NCBI GenBank assembly: GCA_934102255.1
Contig: CAKOSN010000005.1
Location: 1-64,000 of the forward strand
Direction: 5' to 3'
From: an uncultured Bacilli bacterium
GTDB lineage: Bacteria; Bacillota_I; Bacilli_A; RF39; UBA660
Length of the DNA: 64,000 nucleotides
Part shown: in pieces, positions 34,740-44,920 of the stretch
Layout of the letters: each line of letters starts with the position of its first letter
Numbering within the stretch: the first letter of the stretch is position 1
Made by a program: the position numbers and the translations under genes
The notes under the pieces: generated by a model
Databases searched by the model: none
Told to the model about the DNA's origin: nothing
The model's input: only the letters and a program-made list of their open reading frames with translations

Positions 34740-36632
34740 TTATTTAGCAAGATATTCACAAATTAAATTGCTTATTTCGGTTGGATTTTCAATACTTAAG
34801 CCTTCGATTAATCTAGCCTCAGCATATAATATCTTAGTATAATTCTTTAATTCTTCTTTATTATTAGCATATAAGTCTTTAATCTTCTTAGCAATTTCAT
34901 GATTTTCATTTATTTCTAAGACTTTGTTAGCCGTTACCCCATTATCAAATGGCATATTTTTCATAGTCTTTTCCATTTCAATGGAAATATCGCCTTCACT
35001 TGATAAGCATACTGGGTGATTTTTTAATTTATTAGTAAATTTAATGGCTTTAACATCTGGTATAGACTCTTGCATGAAGGTAAACATTTCTTTAGCCTCA
35101 GTATTCTTTTCTTCTAATTCTTTCTTTTCTTCTTCGGTTTCTAAATTAGCATTTTCACTACATACATTCTTAAATTCTTTTTCTTCATAACTTCTTAAAG
35201 TCATAAGGGCAAATTCATCAACATATTCAGTACAGTATAGAATTTCATAACCTTTTTCTTTAGCGGCTTCAACTTGTGGTAACAAGTCAATCTTATCAAT
35301 AGATTCGCCACAGGCATAATAAATGCCTTTTTGGTCTTCTTTCATACGACTAACATATTCTTTTAATGTTGTATACTTTTTATCATTTGATGAAATAAAC
35401 ATTACTAAATCTTTAACTTTATCTTTATCTATACCATAATTATTATATACAGCATACTTTATTTGCATGCCAAAGGCAGTATAGAATTTTTCATATTTAG
35501 CACGGTCTTCATCACGCATAGTTTCTAATTCTTTTTTAATCTTACTTTCAATAGAATTAGCAATAGTCTTTAAAATTCGATTTTGTTGTAGAGTTTCTCT
35601 AGAAATATTTAATGATAAGTCTGGAGAGTCCACAACACCTTTAACAAAACTAAAGTAATCTGGTAATAAATCAGAACATTTATCAGTAATTAATACACCG
35701 TTTGAATATAGTTGTAAGCCTTTTTCATATTCTTTAGTATAGTAATCAAATGGGGCATGAGAAGGAATATAAACTAGTGAAGTATATTCGATAGTACCTT
35801 CTGCTTTAGTATGAATATGAGCGATTGGTTCTTCATAGTCAAAGAATTTATCACTATAGAAAGTATTATATTCTTCATCTGTTATTTTAGATTTATCTTT
35901 CTTCCAAATAGGAATTAAAGAGTTTAAAGTTTCTAACTCAGTATGTTCTTCATACTCATCAGGATCTTTTTCATCTTTTTTAGGTTTTAAATGCTTATGA
36001 GTTTCATACATAGTAATTGGATAAGTTATATAATCACTATATTTCTTAATTAAAGTAGAAATTTCATATTCTTCTAAGTATTTAGAATACTTTTCATCTT
36101 CAGTATCATCTTTTATGTATAGAATGATATCAGTACCATAATCTTCTTTAATAGCTGGTTCTATCTCATAACCTTCAATGCCACTTGATGTCCATTTATT
36201 AGCTTTATCAGTACCATATTTTTTAGATATAACTTCAACTTTTCTTGCTACCATGAAGGCTGAATAGAAACCTACACCAAATTTACCGATGATGTCGATA
36301 TTTTCTTTATGTTCGTTATTTTCTTTAAAATCACTAGACCCACTCTTAGCAATCGTACCTAAGTTATTTTCTAGTTCTTCTTCAGTCATACCAATACCAT
36401 TATCACTGATAGTTAAAGTTTTATTTCCTTTATCAGGGGTAATGTGGATATTAAATTTAGAAGTATCAACTTTTATATCTTTATCAGTTAATGACATATA
36501 ATGTAGTTTATCAATAGCATCACTAGCATTAGATATAATTTCTCTTAAAAATATTTCTTTGTTTGTATAAATGGAATTAATCATTAAATCCATTAGTTTT
36601 TTAGATTCAGCTTTAAAAGCTTTTTTCTTCAT
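34740..36632 (-). CDS. htpG: Hsp90 chaperone HtpG
   Basis: 630 residues, full length. The GHKL ATPase motifs N-A-S-D-A-I-D-K-L, D-N-G-I-G-M-T and I-G-K-F-G-V-G-F-Y-S-A are in the N domain, and the conserved middle-domain S-R-E-T-L-Q-Q-N follows. Dimeric, cytosolic, ATP-driven chaperone. Its promoter overlaps a CIRCE-like operator, unlike Bacillus subtilis, where htpG is not in the HrcA regulon. Confidence 0.97.
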   Translation of the reverse strand: MKKKAFKAESKKLMDLMINSIYTNKEIFLREIISNASDAIDKLHYMSLTDKDIKVDTSKFNIHITPDKGNKTLTISDNGIGMTEEELENNLGTIAKSGSSDFKENNEHKENIDIIGKFGVGFYSAFMVARKVEVISKKYGTDKANKWTSSGIEGYEIEPAIKEDYGTDIILYIKDDTEDEKYSKYLEEYEISTLIKKYSDYITYPITMYETHKHLKPKKDEKDPDEYEEHTELETLNSLIPIWKKDKSKITDEEYNTFYSDKFFDYEEPIAHIHTKAEGTIEYTSLVYIPSHAPFDYYTKEYEKGLQLYSNGVLITDKCSDLLPDYFSFVKGVVDSPDLSLNISRETLQQNRILKTIANSIESKIKKELETMRDEDRAKYEKFYTAFGMQIKYAVYNNYGIDKDKVKDLVMFISSNDKKYTTLKEYVSRMKEDQKGIYYACGESIDKIDLLPQVEAAKEKGYEILYCTEYVDEFALMTLRSYEEKEFKNVCSENANLETEEEKKELEEKNTEAKEMFTFMQESIPDVKAIKFTNKLKNHPVCLSSEGDISIEMEKTMKNMPFDNGVTANKVLEINENHEIAKKIKDLYANNKEELKNYTKILYAEARLIEGLSIENPTEISNLICEYLAK

Positions 36633-36708
36633 ATATATTATCTCCTTTTATATAAATATATTATTTAATGTTGTCTTTTTTATTTTAGCAGTCATATTTC
36701 TTGAATGC

Positions 36709-36758
36709 TAAATCAAGTATAATGCTTTTTTTAGCACTTGTCAATTAGAGAGTGCTAA
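36709..36758 (-). promoter_or_regulatory. CIRCE-like operator and promoter of htpG
   Basis: TTAGCACTT (36731-36739) and GAGTGCTAA (36750-36758) are separated by 10 rather than 9 bases. On the minus strand TTGACA and TATACT, 17 bases apart, overlap it. Confidence 0.8.
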
Positions 36759-36845
36759 GTTTTTGATGAAAATTAGGCGAAGAAATTATGAAGTCTAAGT
36801 GATACCGCATAAGATATAGTAGAAATAAAATAACGAGGTGAAAAT

Positions 36846-37220
36846 ATGAGTGATACATTTTTTCTATCTATCCTAAACGGATATGATACTCTTTTTAAAG
36901 CTTTATTAATTTTTATTGTTTTAGATTATTTAAGTGGTGTGATGAGAGCTTTTTATACTGGCAAGTTAAGTAGTAAAGTGGGCGCTAAAGGGATTATTAA
37001 GAAGATTGGTTATATTATTTTAGTGGTAGTAGTAGAAATTTTAGATATTTTGCTAAAGGATAATGGTTATTTAAGAAACATTGTTATTTATATGTTTATT
37101 GCTAATGAAGGAATAAGTATCTTAGAAAACTGGAGTGCTATGGGTATTAAGTTACCGGCAATAATTAAGGATAAATTCAGTAACATGAAGGGAGGTGATG
37201 AAAGTGAGCAAAATAAGTAA
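36846..37220 (+). CDS. phage_holin_4 family holin-like protein
   Basis: 124 residues with three or four hydrophobic segments and the family signature D-Y-L-S-G-V-M-R-A-F near residue 30. Proteins of this family form pores that release or assist cell-wall hydrolases. The 3' end overlaps the start of an M23-LysM hydrolase, giving a holin-endolysin pair. No other phage genes are present, so this may be a domesticated lysis or toxin-release unit. Confidence 0.85.
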   Translation: MSDTFFLSILNGYDTLFKALLIFIVLDYLSGVMRAFYTGKLSSKVGAKGIIKKIGYIILVVVVEILDILLKDNGYLRNIVIYMFIANEGISILENWSAMGIKLPAIIKDKFSNMKGGDESEQNK

Positions 37221-37749
37221 TTTAATTTTTCATAATAAAAAGCATTATATAACGCAAAAGTTTAGTAATAAACATAAAGCAGTCGATTATGGTACTTATC
37301 GTAAAAAAATAAAACAATATGCGATTGAGAATGGAATTGTAACTTATACCGGTCTAATTAGTGGTGGTAAGGCAGTTAAAATTAAATATCCAAGAATAAA
37401 TAAAGAATTTATGCATTTACATTTAGATAAAATTTTAGTAAAAAAAGGGCAAAAGGTTAACAAGAATACTCCTGTTGGGACAACTGGGATGACAGGTATC
37501 GCAACGGGTATTCACTTACATTTAAGGATAAAAGATTTAAAAACCAATAAAATACTTGACCCTGAAGAATATTCATTAACTTATGAAGAGGATAAGCATA
37601 TTTATTATATTGTTAAAAGAAAAGATAATTTAACTAAGATTGCTAAAAAATATAAAATGACATGGCAAGAACTTTATAACAAAAATAAAGAGATTATAGG
37701 TGATAACCCAAATCTCATTCGTATTGGTCAAAAGTTATTAATTAAATGA
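37204..37749 (+). CDS. M23 endopeptidase with C-terminal LysM
   Basis: 181 residues: M23 domain with H-K-A-V-D-Y-G and H-L-H-L (zinc ligands), then a LysM (about 135-180; V-K-R-K-D-N-L-T-K-I-A-K-K-Y). No signal peptide is evident, fitting release through the overlapping holin. GTG at 37204 lies 8 bases after GGGAGG; an alternative GTG at 37195 is inside the ribosome site. Confidence 0.85.
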   Translation: MSKISNLIFHNKKHYITQKFSNKHKAVDYGTYRKKIKQYAIENGIVTYTGLISGGKAVKIKYPRINKEFMHLHLDKILVKKGQKVNKNTPVGTTGMTGIATGIHLHLRIKDLKTNKILDPEEYSLTYEEDKHIYYIVKRKDNLTKIAKKYKMTWQELYNKNKEIIGDNPNLIRIGQKLLIK

Positions 37750-37765
37750 CCGTTATTATTTTAAT

Positions 37766-38539
37766 TTATTTTTCCATTTTAGCTGCTTTTTTAGCTTCCC
37801 TTTTCTCTTGTTTTTCTTGTTTTTTAAATAATTTTAAAGCTTTCTTTTCTCTAGTTGATACTTGTTTTTTATATTTTTCTAAATGTTCTTTAAGAGAAAT
37901 ATTCTGATTAAATGGTAAGATAAATGAATATTTTTCTTTAGCTTTTTCTTGATATTCACGAATAGATACTTTTAATTCTTCTAATTTAACTGGAATATCA
38001 TTTTCTTTAGCATACTTCTTAATCTTATGGTATAGCTTAGTTGAATATATATAGTCAATCACGATAACCCCAAAGAAGACGCCAAGTACAAAGGAAAATG
38101 CAAGGTTATTAGAAAACCATTTTAAACCATTAAGAATAGGTTGAGCCAAGAAAAAGTAATATAAAGCCGCAATACCTGTCCAAATAGCCGAGAACAATGG
38201 ACAAATTATTCCTTTGTAGTTTCCCCATTCATTGGAATAATCCCAAAGTTTTGGTCCTTTACCATCAACAAATGATAAACCACCAATAAATTCAATAAGA
38301 GTCATCGTAGCGCCCATTAGTAAAATAACAATAATAGGATGAACATTTAAATTATGAAATATTAAGTAAATAGCTGTTAAAGCTGCTAGTCCAAAGCCAT
38401 AAATTGGTAAGTATGGTCCGACTAGAAATCCTGGATTTACCCATTTTCCAGAAACAGCTCGTCTAAAAAACAATTCCATAATCCAACCGCAAGTACAACC
38501 AATATAAAAGATAAACATAAATGTCAAAAATAAATTCAT
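37766..38539 (-). CDS. putative ABC-transporter type IV membrane protein (CmpB family)
   Basis: 257 residues with about five membrane helices and the conserved W-I-M-E-L-F-F-R-R then W-V-N-P-G-F-L-V-G-P-Y-L-P-I-Y-G block of the PF06541 family, and a basic coiled-coil tail. Despite the family name its function is unknown. It is convergent with the preceding lysis pair. Confidence 0.85.
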   Translation of the reverse strand: MNLFLTFMFIFYIGCTCGWIMELFFRRAVSGKWVNPGFLVGPYLPIYGFGLAALTAIYLIFHNLNVHPIIVILLMGATMTLIEFIGGLSFVDGKGPKLWDYSNEWGNYKGIICPLFSAIWTGIAALYYFFLAQPILNGLKWFSNNLAFSFVLGVFFGVIVIDYIYSTKLYHKIKKYAKENDIPVKLEELKVSIREYQEKAKEKYSFILPFNQNISLKEHLEKYKKQVSTREKKALKLFKKQEKQEKREAKKAAKMEK

Positions 38540-38718
38540 ATAAAAACTTCCTTTAACTTTTCTAAAGTAGAACTTCTAGTTCTGCTTTTTTCTTACCTTG
38601 ATTTTAGCATAGAAAGTTAAAAAAAGATAGTAATTAATAATAAATGATGTTTATAATTAGTTTTAAAATTAATGGCGTACTTTTAATAAGCTGCATATAA
38701 TTTTATAGGTGATTTTTT

Positions 38719-39141
38719 ATGTTAATTAATTATACAACCAAAGAATTAGATTTACTAGCTAGAATTATGCGAGCTGAGGCTTTAGCGGAAGGTAATCTTG
38801 GGATGCTTATGGTAGGTAATGTAGTGGTTAATAGAGCGATTGCTAATTGTCTAACTTTTAAAAACATTCGTACTATTACTGATGCTATATATCAAGAAAA
38901 CCAATTTAGCGGAACAAAATCTAGCCTTTTCCAAGGAAGTGCAACCACTAAAGAAAAAGATTTAGCAACTAGAGTTCTAAGAGGTGAATATTTTTACCCA
39001 GCAACACACGCTTTATGGTTTTATGCTCCCAAAACTGGCGATTCTTGTAAAAATACATGGTATGACCAGTCTTTAGCAGGTAGATATAAGAATCATTGTT
39101 TTTATAATCCTGACTCTGGCGTATGTGTGGAATTATATTAA
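38719..39141 (+). CDS. SleB-like cell-wall hydrolase (Hydrolase_2)
   Basis: 140 residues matching the catalytic domain of SleB/CwlJ-type lytic hydrolases: L-A-R-I-M-R-A-E-A with the catalytic Glu, V-V-N-R, then Y-Q-E-N-Q-F-S-G. It lacks a signal peptide and a peptidoglycan-binding domain, so it is a stand-alone catalytic unit of CwlJ type. A terminator follows. Confidence 0.87.
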   Translation: MLINYTTKELDLLARIMRAEALAEGNLGMLMVGNVVVNRAIANCLTFKNIRTITDAIYQENQFSGTKSSLFQGSATTKEKDLATRVLRGEYFYPATHALWFYAPKTGDSCKNTWYDQSLAGRYKNHCFYNPDSGVCVELY

Positions 39142-39162
39142 GCTTTAAAGTTAGTAAAAATT

Positions 39163-39196
39163 AAACGTCTAAATAATTGCTATTTAAACGTTTTTT
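39163..39196 (+). terminator. terminator after the SleB-like gene
   Basis: Stem AAACGT-TAAATA/TATTTA-ACGTTT followed by a T run. Confidence 0.8.
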
Positions 39197-39197
39197 A

Positions 39198-40400
39198 CTA
39201 ATTATTATTAGGAATTATTAATTCTTGACCAATAGATAGATTTGATGTTTTTAAGTTATTACGATTAATTAACTCACTAACAGTTGTATTATATTTTCTA
39301 GCTATCGAATATAGGGTGTCGCCACTTTTTACTGTGTATGTTTGTTCAGTTACATTTTGAGTGAAAGTAGGAATTTTTAGAGTCTGACCAATTTTTAGGT
39401 TACTAGATGTAAGGTTGTTTAAAGTTGTTATGGCATTAACAGTTGTATTATACTTTTTAGCAATAGAATACAAAGTATCACCAGATTTAACTGTATAAGT
39501 AGTAACATTAGTATTTTCTTTAGGAGTTTTCTTAATTAATAAAGACTGACCTATTGATAGATTGTTAGAAGTTAAATTATTTAAGTCTTTAAGTTCTTGA
39601 ACTGTTAAATTATTCGCAGATGCTATAGAATATAAGGTGTCGCCTTTCTTAACAGTATAATATTCATTTGGTTGTTCTACTTTAGTAGCACTTATTTTTA
39701 ATTTTTGACCAATTTGTAAGAGATTAGAAGAAAGGTTATTTAGAGATTTTAAATTAGCTACGGTTGTATTAAATTTGTTAGCAATACTCCATAAAGAGTC
39801 TCCTTTTACAACGGTATAATACTCGTCAGTTGGTGAAGTATAAGGTACACCAGCATAAGAAGCAACTGCTTTTACGACAGCTTCAGCTAGTTCTTCGTAG
39901 TTATTTTTTAATTGCGATACATCATCACCAGTTGAATCAAGGAAACCATATTCAACTAGTAAAGCCTCGGTATTCGGAGTTTCTCTTATTATATAGTAGT
40001 AGTCCTTAGCAGAATTACTAGGTAAGCGGCGTTGATAATATTTGCGAACATTTTGACCAGTATTTTCAATTTCTTGGGTTATTTTACGAGCTAAAGTATC
40101 ATTATTTCGTAGGGCATAAACTATTTCAAAGCCGTCTCCGCCGCCAGCGTTAATATGGTTCGATAAGACAATGACATCTTTACCGTCGCCATAAAAGCTT
40201 AAAACTTTATTAACTCTATCGGTTGGATTTAGAGTTACATCTTCAGTTCTAGTCATTTGATTAGGTATTCCTAGCTCATCAAATCGTTGTTTCATGTACT
40301 TAGAAATTTTTAAAGTCAAATCTTTTTCAATAATACCATTGCCACTAGCGCCTTGGTCCTCGCCACCGTGTCCACTATCGATTACTATCTTTTTAGACAT
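39198..40400 (-). CDS. N-acetylmuramoyl-L-alanine amidase (Amidase_3) with four LysM domains
   Basis: The amidase domain (about 1-190) has D-S-G-H-G-G-E-D, the catalytic Glu in L-V-E-Y-G-F-L and S-N-H-I-N-A-G; four LysM repeats follow at about 195-240, 250-295, 303-348 and 355-400. It has no signal peptide, like some phage-type lysins. ATG at 40400 follows AGGTGAT. It removes peptide stems from glycan chains; LysM binds the wall. Confidence 0.92.
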   Translation of the reverse strand: MSKKIVIDSGHGGEDQGASGNGIIEKDLTLKISKYMKQRFDELGIPNQMTRTEDVTLNPTDRVNKVLSFYGDGKDVIVLSNHINAGGGDGFEIVYALRNNDTLARKITQEIENTGQNVRKYYQRRLPSNSAKDYYYIIRETPNTEALLVEYGFLDSTGDDVSQLKNNYEELAEAVVKAVASYAGVPYTSPTDEYYTVVKGDSLWSIANKFNTTVANLKSLNNLSSNLLQIGQKLKISATKVEQPNEYYTVKKGDTLYSIASANNLTVQELKDLNNLTSNNLSIGQSLLIKKTPKENTNVTTYTVKSGDTLYSIAKKYNTTVNAITTLNNLTSSNLKIGQTLKIPTFTQNVTEQTYTVKSGDTLYSIARKYNTTVSELINRNNLKTSNLSIGQELIIPNNN

Positions 40401-40531
40401 ATTTATCACCTAAAATATTGTATGTTTAAATAATAAAAATGCTATACTGTTTTAAGTATAGTCATTAAAAAAATTAGTTTGATTTATAATAAAATATACA
40501 GTTAATAAAGAAACACGCAGCCATAACTTTA

Positions 40532-43198
40532 TTATGAATTACCTTTTGTTATTTCATCCAATTTGTTGCGAATTTTTTCCTCTTCACCACTGCCATTAGT
40601 TTTTAACCTTAACCATGGTATATTATATTTATCTAAAATCCCATTTTTTAACTGGTCCCTTTCATATTGAGCAGTGCCTTTTTTATGAAAATCATAACCG
40701 TCGACTTCAATAGCTAAAACAGGCTTGTTGCCAGTATTCTTAAATATACAAAAATCTAAATGGGTGTTATGATTGGAAGCATATTTTCTTTCTCTTTCAT
40801 CTAGTAAGGATTTATCAAAAATCAAATCATCAAGCTGGTAATAAAAGTGAAAATACAAACCTTCATAATCCTTTAATATGTCTTCTAACAAATAATATAT
40901 AATATTTTCTGAGGGATAAAGTCCTTTAATTTTTTTATGTTTTCTAAAAAATTCTAGTCTTTCTTTACCGTTAGGTTTATATAAAATGTCAAAAGAAGAA
41001 TATATTTTACTTTGACGTATTTCCATATTGTTATAATCAACATAATCAATAAAATCTTTCACATTTTGATTTTTAATTTCATTTCCTGTTACTATAAAAT
41101 ATAAATGCTTTTTTGCTCTGGAGATGGCGACATTTAGTATTTTATCATTTCCAACAAAATCACTTATATCATCATCAACTGTTGAAATTATTATTGTATC
41201 TTTTTCTCTGCCTTGAAATTTATGAACTGTACTTACATCAACAGCTTCAAGATTTTCTTTTACTAAATCAACTTGATTATTGTATGGCACAATTATGCCA
41301 ACATCTTCTAGATTTTTAGAAAGAATACTTTTTATTTCATCTACTTGTCTTTGATTAGCTTTATCTCTTGATAAGTTACCTTTAACTGTTCTAATTACTT
41401 TGATTACATTTTTTTCACCATTATCTTGAGTCATAATAACTAGTTGATTATTATAAAACTTTTTATTACAAAAATTAATTATTTTAGGATGACATCTATA
41501 GTGTTCAACCAACATTTTACTTTGAACATTAGGAATGGCACTTTTAAGACTAGATAGAAAGCTGTTTAATGAGTATGAGTAGCATTTATCCAAATTATAT
41601 TCACTAAATATTTTATTGGCTTTATTAGCAATATTATTTGGAATAACATTAGGAAGCTGTTTTTCATCACCAATTATAACGGCATTTGTTGCTGATGATA
41701 GTGCCAAAGTTCCAGTTACAACATCTATTTGGCTTGATTCATCCATTATTATATAATCAAACTTAAAATTACTATTAAAAATGTTTCTTGATGAATACGT
41801 AGTACTTAATATTACTGGATAGTCCTGAAGAAATTCGGAATAATTTTTCCATATTTCTTGCTGGGTGTATTTTCTTCTTTCTTTTTGATACTTTAATGAT
41901 AAAAATTTTTTAAAATAAATCATAGAAAAATCTATATATTCTTTTTCCTTTTCTTTATTTAAATTTATAAACTCTTCCTTCTCTAATATTTGTTGATTCA
42001 ATTCATCTAGTTTATAAATATAACTTTGATTTTGTAGTGTCTTTATTATTACATCTAAATTATTTTTATAAAATTTAAAGCTACCTGTTTTATAAAAGAA
42101 TATGTATTTGATTTTTTCAAGAAAGTTTATTTTGTCAACAACAACTAGCTCATTCCATATTAAATCTAATTTATTTTTGTTGTAATTTTTTAATTCTAAA
42201 AGCTCTATTTTTTTACTTTTAATTAATTCTTTAAAATATTGGTACTCTAGTTCTATTTCGTTTTTCTTTTGCTTTAAGTTAGCAACCACTTTTCTGGCGC
42301 TATATACTTCTTTAACGATTCTATTATTATTCTTTAAATTATTAACTATCTCATCAAACTCTACATCATCATATTCAGAAAAATCTGGAATAAGGCCATT
42401 TTGTTGTTCAATAAACAAATCCTTATTTTCTTTTCTACCTAATAATGCCTCAAAAAAATCTAAATTATATTGTTTAAGTTTCTCATCTATATTGTGGATA
42501 GCTGGATTATTATTGGAAACAACTTGACAATTCATATTTCTTATTATGATATTAGCAATTATATTTAATATAGTTTGAGTTTTACCTGTTCCTGGTGGCC
42601 CCTCTACTACACTAACTTTATTATAAATCGCATTTTCAACTGCTTCGTACTGACTGGAATTACAGCCAAATGGGAATATAAGTGTTTCTAAATTATTTGA
42701 TTTTGTTAATTTATTTGCCATTTTTAAATAATTAGCAATCGCAGTATCTAAATTATCGACTTTTATTTTTTCCATCTGCTTGCATAAGAGTTTATCACCT
42801 TTGTCGTTACTTAACGAGATTATATTAGAAATATCTTTCAAGTATTTTATTATATTATTTGATTCTTTATTAATCTTTTTTAATTCGCTATTTCGAAAAT
42901 CTTTAAAATTATTGTCAAAAAAGAATACTCGATAATAACAGTCATCATAGCGACTAAATTCATATACTTCTTTTATGTCTTCTAATAATTTTCCATTTAC
43001 ATAAAATAAATAGTTATCTAAATTTATTAATGTTGGATTAGTAATATATTTACATCTTAATTTTGAAAAATTGTATAACTTTGGACTATTATTATTGTAT
43101 TTAATCATATAGCGGTTTATTTTTTCATTAAAAACACAGCTGCTTATATCATTTTTAAATTGACCGTCAATAATAACCATTTCTTTTTTCGGATTCAT
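40532..43198 (-). CDS. SF1 (UPF1-like) helicase fused to DUF2726-type nuclease
   Basis: About 888 residues. Helicase motifs: G-P-P-G-T-G-K-T-Q (about 200), D-E-S-S-Q-I-D, G-D-E-K-Q-L-P, V-E-H-Y-R-C-H-P and V-H-K-F-Q-G-R-E; a coiled-coil insertion follows motif I. The C-terminal 120 residues contain L-A-I-E-V-D-G-Y-D-F-H and a basic patch, a PD-(D/E)xK nuclease of the DUF2726 type. The start is taken at 43198 after GGAGG. Helicase-nuclease fusions of this type occur in DNA repair and in anti-phage defence; which applies here is not shown. Confidence 0.85.
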   Translation of the reverse strand: MNPKKEMVIIDGQFKNDISSCVFNEKINRYMIKYNNNSPKLYNFSKLRCKYITNPTLINLDNYLFYVNGKLLEDIKEVYEFSRYDDCYYRVFFFDNNFKDFRNSELKKINKESNNIIKYLKDISNIISLSNDKGDKLLCKQMEKIKVDNLDTAIANYLKMANKLTKSNNLETLIFPFGCNSSQYEAVENAIYNKVSVVEGPPGTGKTQTILNIIANIIIRNMNCQVVSNNNPAIHNIDEKLKQYNLDFFEALLGRKENKDLFIEQQNGLIPDFSEYDDVEFDEIVNNLKNNNRIVKEVYSARKVVANLKQKKNEIELEYQYFKELIKSKKIELLELKNYNKNKLDLIWNELVVVDKINFLEKIKYIFFYKTGSFKFYKNNLDVIIKTLQNQSYIYKLDELNQQILEKEEFINLNKEKEKEYIDFSMIYFKKFLSLKYQKERRKYTQQEIWKNYSEFLQDYPVILSTTYSSRNIFNSNFKFDYIIMDESSQIDVVTGTLALSSATNAVIIGDEKQLPNVIPNNIANKANKIFSEYNLDKCYSYSLNSFLSSLKSAIPNVQSKMLVEHYRCHPKIINFCNKKFYNNQLVIMTQDNGEKNVIKVIRTVKGNLSRDKANQRQVDEIKSILSKNLEDVGIIVPYNNQVDLVKENLEAVDVSTVHKFQGREKDTIIISTVDDDISDFVGNDKILNVAISRAKKHLYFIVTGNEIKNQNVKDFIDYVDYNNMEIRQSKIYSSFDILYKPNGKERLEFFRKHKKIKGLYPSENIIYYLLEDILKDYEGLYFHFYYQLDDLIFDKSLLDERERKYASNHNTHLDFCIFKNTGNKPVLAIEVDGYDFHKKGTAQYERDQLKNGILDKYNIPWLRLKTNGSGEEEKIRNKLDEITKGNS

Positions 43199-43295
43199 AC
43201 TATACCTCCAATCGGCTTTTGACAAGGATATTTTACCATTGAATTCTCTATTTTTCTATTAAAGCGCATTAAATTAGACATGATTTTTATAAAAT

Positions 43296-44831
43296 TCATA
43301 AATATGTATCTTTATAAAAATCCATTTCCGTTTGAAATGACCTTCTATTCGGAAAATTAACATTGATGTAATTAATGAACTTTAATATTTCTTCTTTACC
43401 TTTTGGTAATCTCATTAAATTATTAAAGTAATAAGTAACTCTTTTATAAGCTGACGTATTTCTAGCTTCATTAATAAATAAGAGTAATTCCTTTTTATAA
43501 AGTTCTAATAATTCATTAGGATATATTTTAGCTAATTCATCTATATAGTTAATTATAAAATCTAAAGAAGCTTTTTGTAAGAATTCTAATGCTCTTTTAT
43601 ATTCTTTTTCTTCAATACAAATATCGCAATATAATGATTCACTAGATTTTATTTTTTCTAAGGTATTAATCTTTATTTTATTCCATTCTTCACTAGTTAA
43701 TGTTTGTTTAACTTTTAAATATGTATTATAATCTGGATTCTTCTCTAAAAATAATACTAAAGCTTTTTTATATTTTTCGATATCAGTTGCTTTATAAAGT
43801 TTTAATAATTTTTCATAGTAATCATTAAATTTCCAATATTTTTCTTTATCGCAATATTTTTCTAGAAGTTCTATTTGTTTTTTGGTATTACTTTTATATA
43901 TATCAAGGAGCCAATCCATAATTGTTCTATTGGTCAAATATTTATCTTTTTCTGCTTCTTTTAAAGCCTGTTCTTTGTCTAAGAATTCATAAGATATTTT
44001 TATTTTTTCTGGAATAACTTCATTAAAAATATTTTCTAAGTCATTAAAATAATTAACTACATATTCGGCTTGCCATTTAGTAGAAACTGATTTATAAATA
44101 GCATCATCTATATATTTATAGAAATACTCTTCATCCTTGGTTCGTAAATCAACTAATGTTGATAATATTCTAGCAAAAAGTTCTTTATCTTTTAATAAAG
44201 TCCCATAAGTTTCAAATAAAGTTTGATATAAGCCAATACTAGAATAGTCATATCTATTTACACTGCAATTATCAATGGCAACTATTAATATTTTGAAAGT
44301 ATCTATCAAGTATTTATTATCACCATTTGCTTCTTTAATACTACGCTTAGTATAAGATTCAATGGTATTAATATAATCATTAAATATAGCTTCTTCTTCC
44401 TCTTCAGTCATTTCTAGTTCATTATCATTGTAGTAATCATATTCATCATAATAATCATTGTCATAATCACTATATTCATAATTTAAATTTTTAATGTCAT
44501 TCATTAAATCATTTTTAAATTTCTCAAGAGGTGTTATTTCTTTTATTTCAATTTTCAGAGCTCCTTCTTTAACTTTGACAGAATCATTTTTTAAACAATA
44601 TAATACAGCGGCTTCATGCTTACAATGACTTTCATAGGGACAGGTACAAGATAGTCTATATTCATCACCAGTCATATCAACAGTAACTTTATATTCATGA
44701 GTTCCTTTAACAAGTGCTTCATAAATACTTCCTGATTTATAAATTACTTTTACTTTATTAGCTTTAAAGTAATCAAAACCCCTTCTTAAAATTCTATTAC
44801 TAAAATATTTATCTAAATTCTTTACTTCCAT
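43296..44831 (-). CDS. SWIM zinc-finger protein
   Basis: 511 residues: an N-terminal SWIM domain with S-C-T-C-P-Y-E-S-H-C-K-H (about 57-67), an acidic Tyr/Asp-rich linker (about 118-140) and long helical repeats. SWIM proteins are commonly encoded beside SNF2 or other helicases; here it lies between two superfamily 1 helicase genes, one downstream on the same strand and the other divergent. A DNA-binding accessory function is inferred. Confidence 0.8.
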   Translation of the reverse strand: MEVKNLDKYFSNRILRRGFDYFKANKVKVIYKSGSIYEALVKGTHEYKVTVDMTGDEYRLSCTCPYESHCKHEAAVLYCLKNDSVKVKEGALKIEIKEITPLEKFKNDLMNDIKNLNYEYSDYDNDYYDEYDYYNDNELEMTEEEEEAIFNDYINTIESYTKRSIKEANGDNKYLIDTFKILIVAIDNCSVNRYDYSSIGLYQTLFETYGTLLKDKELFARILSTLVDLRTKDEEYFYKYIDDAIYKSVSTKWQAEYVVNYFNDLENIFNEVIPEKIKISYEFLDKEQALKEAEKDKYLTNRTIMDWLLDIYKSNTKKQIELLEKYCDKEKYWKFNDYYEKLLKLYKATDIEKYKKALVLFLEKNPDYNTYLKVKQTLTSEEWNKIKINTLEKIKSSESLYCDICIEEKEYKRALEFLQKASLDFIINYIDELAKIYPNELLELYKKELLLFINEARNTSAYKRVTYYFNNLMRLPKGKEEILKFINYINVNFPNRRSFQTEMDFYKDTYL

Positions 44832-44920
44832 AGTTACTCCCGTTCTTACAAATATAATATCATACTCTAGTATAAATTAATAATATATGGTAGGATATTT
44901 TTAGAATAGGAAGTATAGCG

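Noticed and set aside
36846..37749. Prophage
   Set aside because: Only the holin-hydrolase pair is present; no capsid, terminase, integrase or tail genes.
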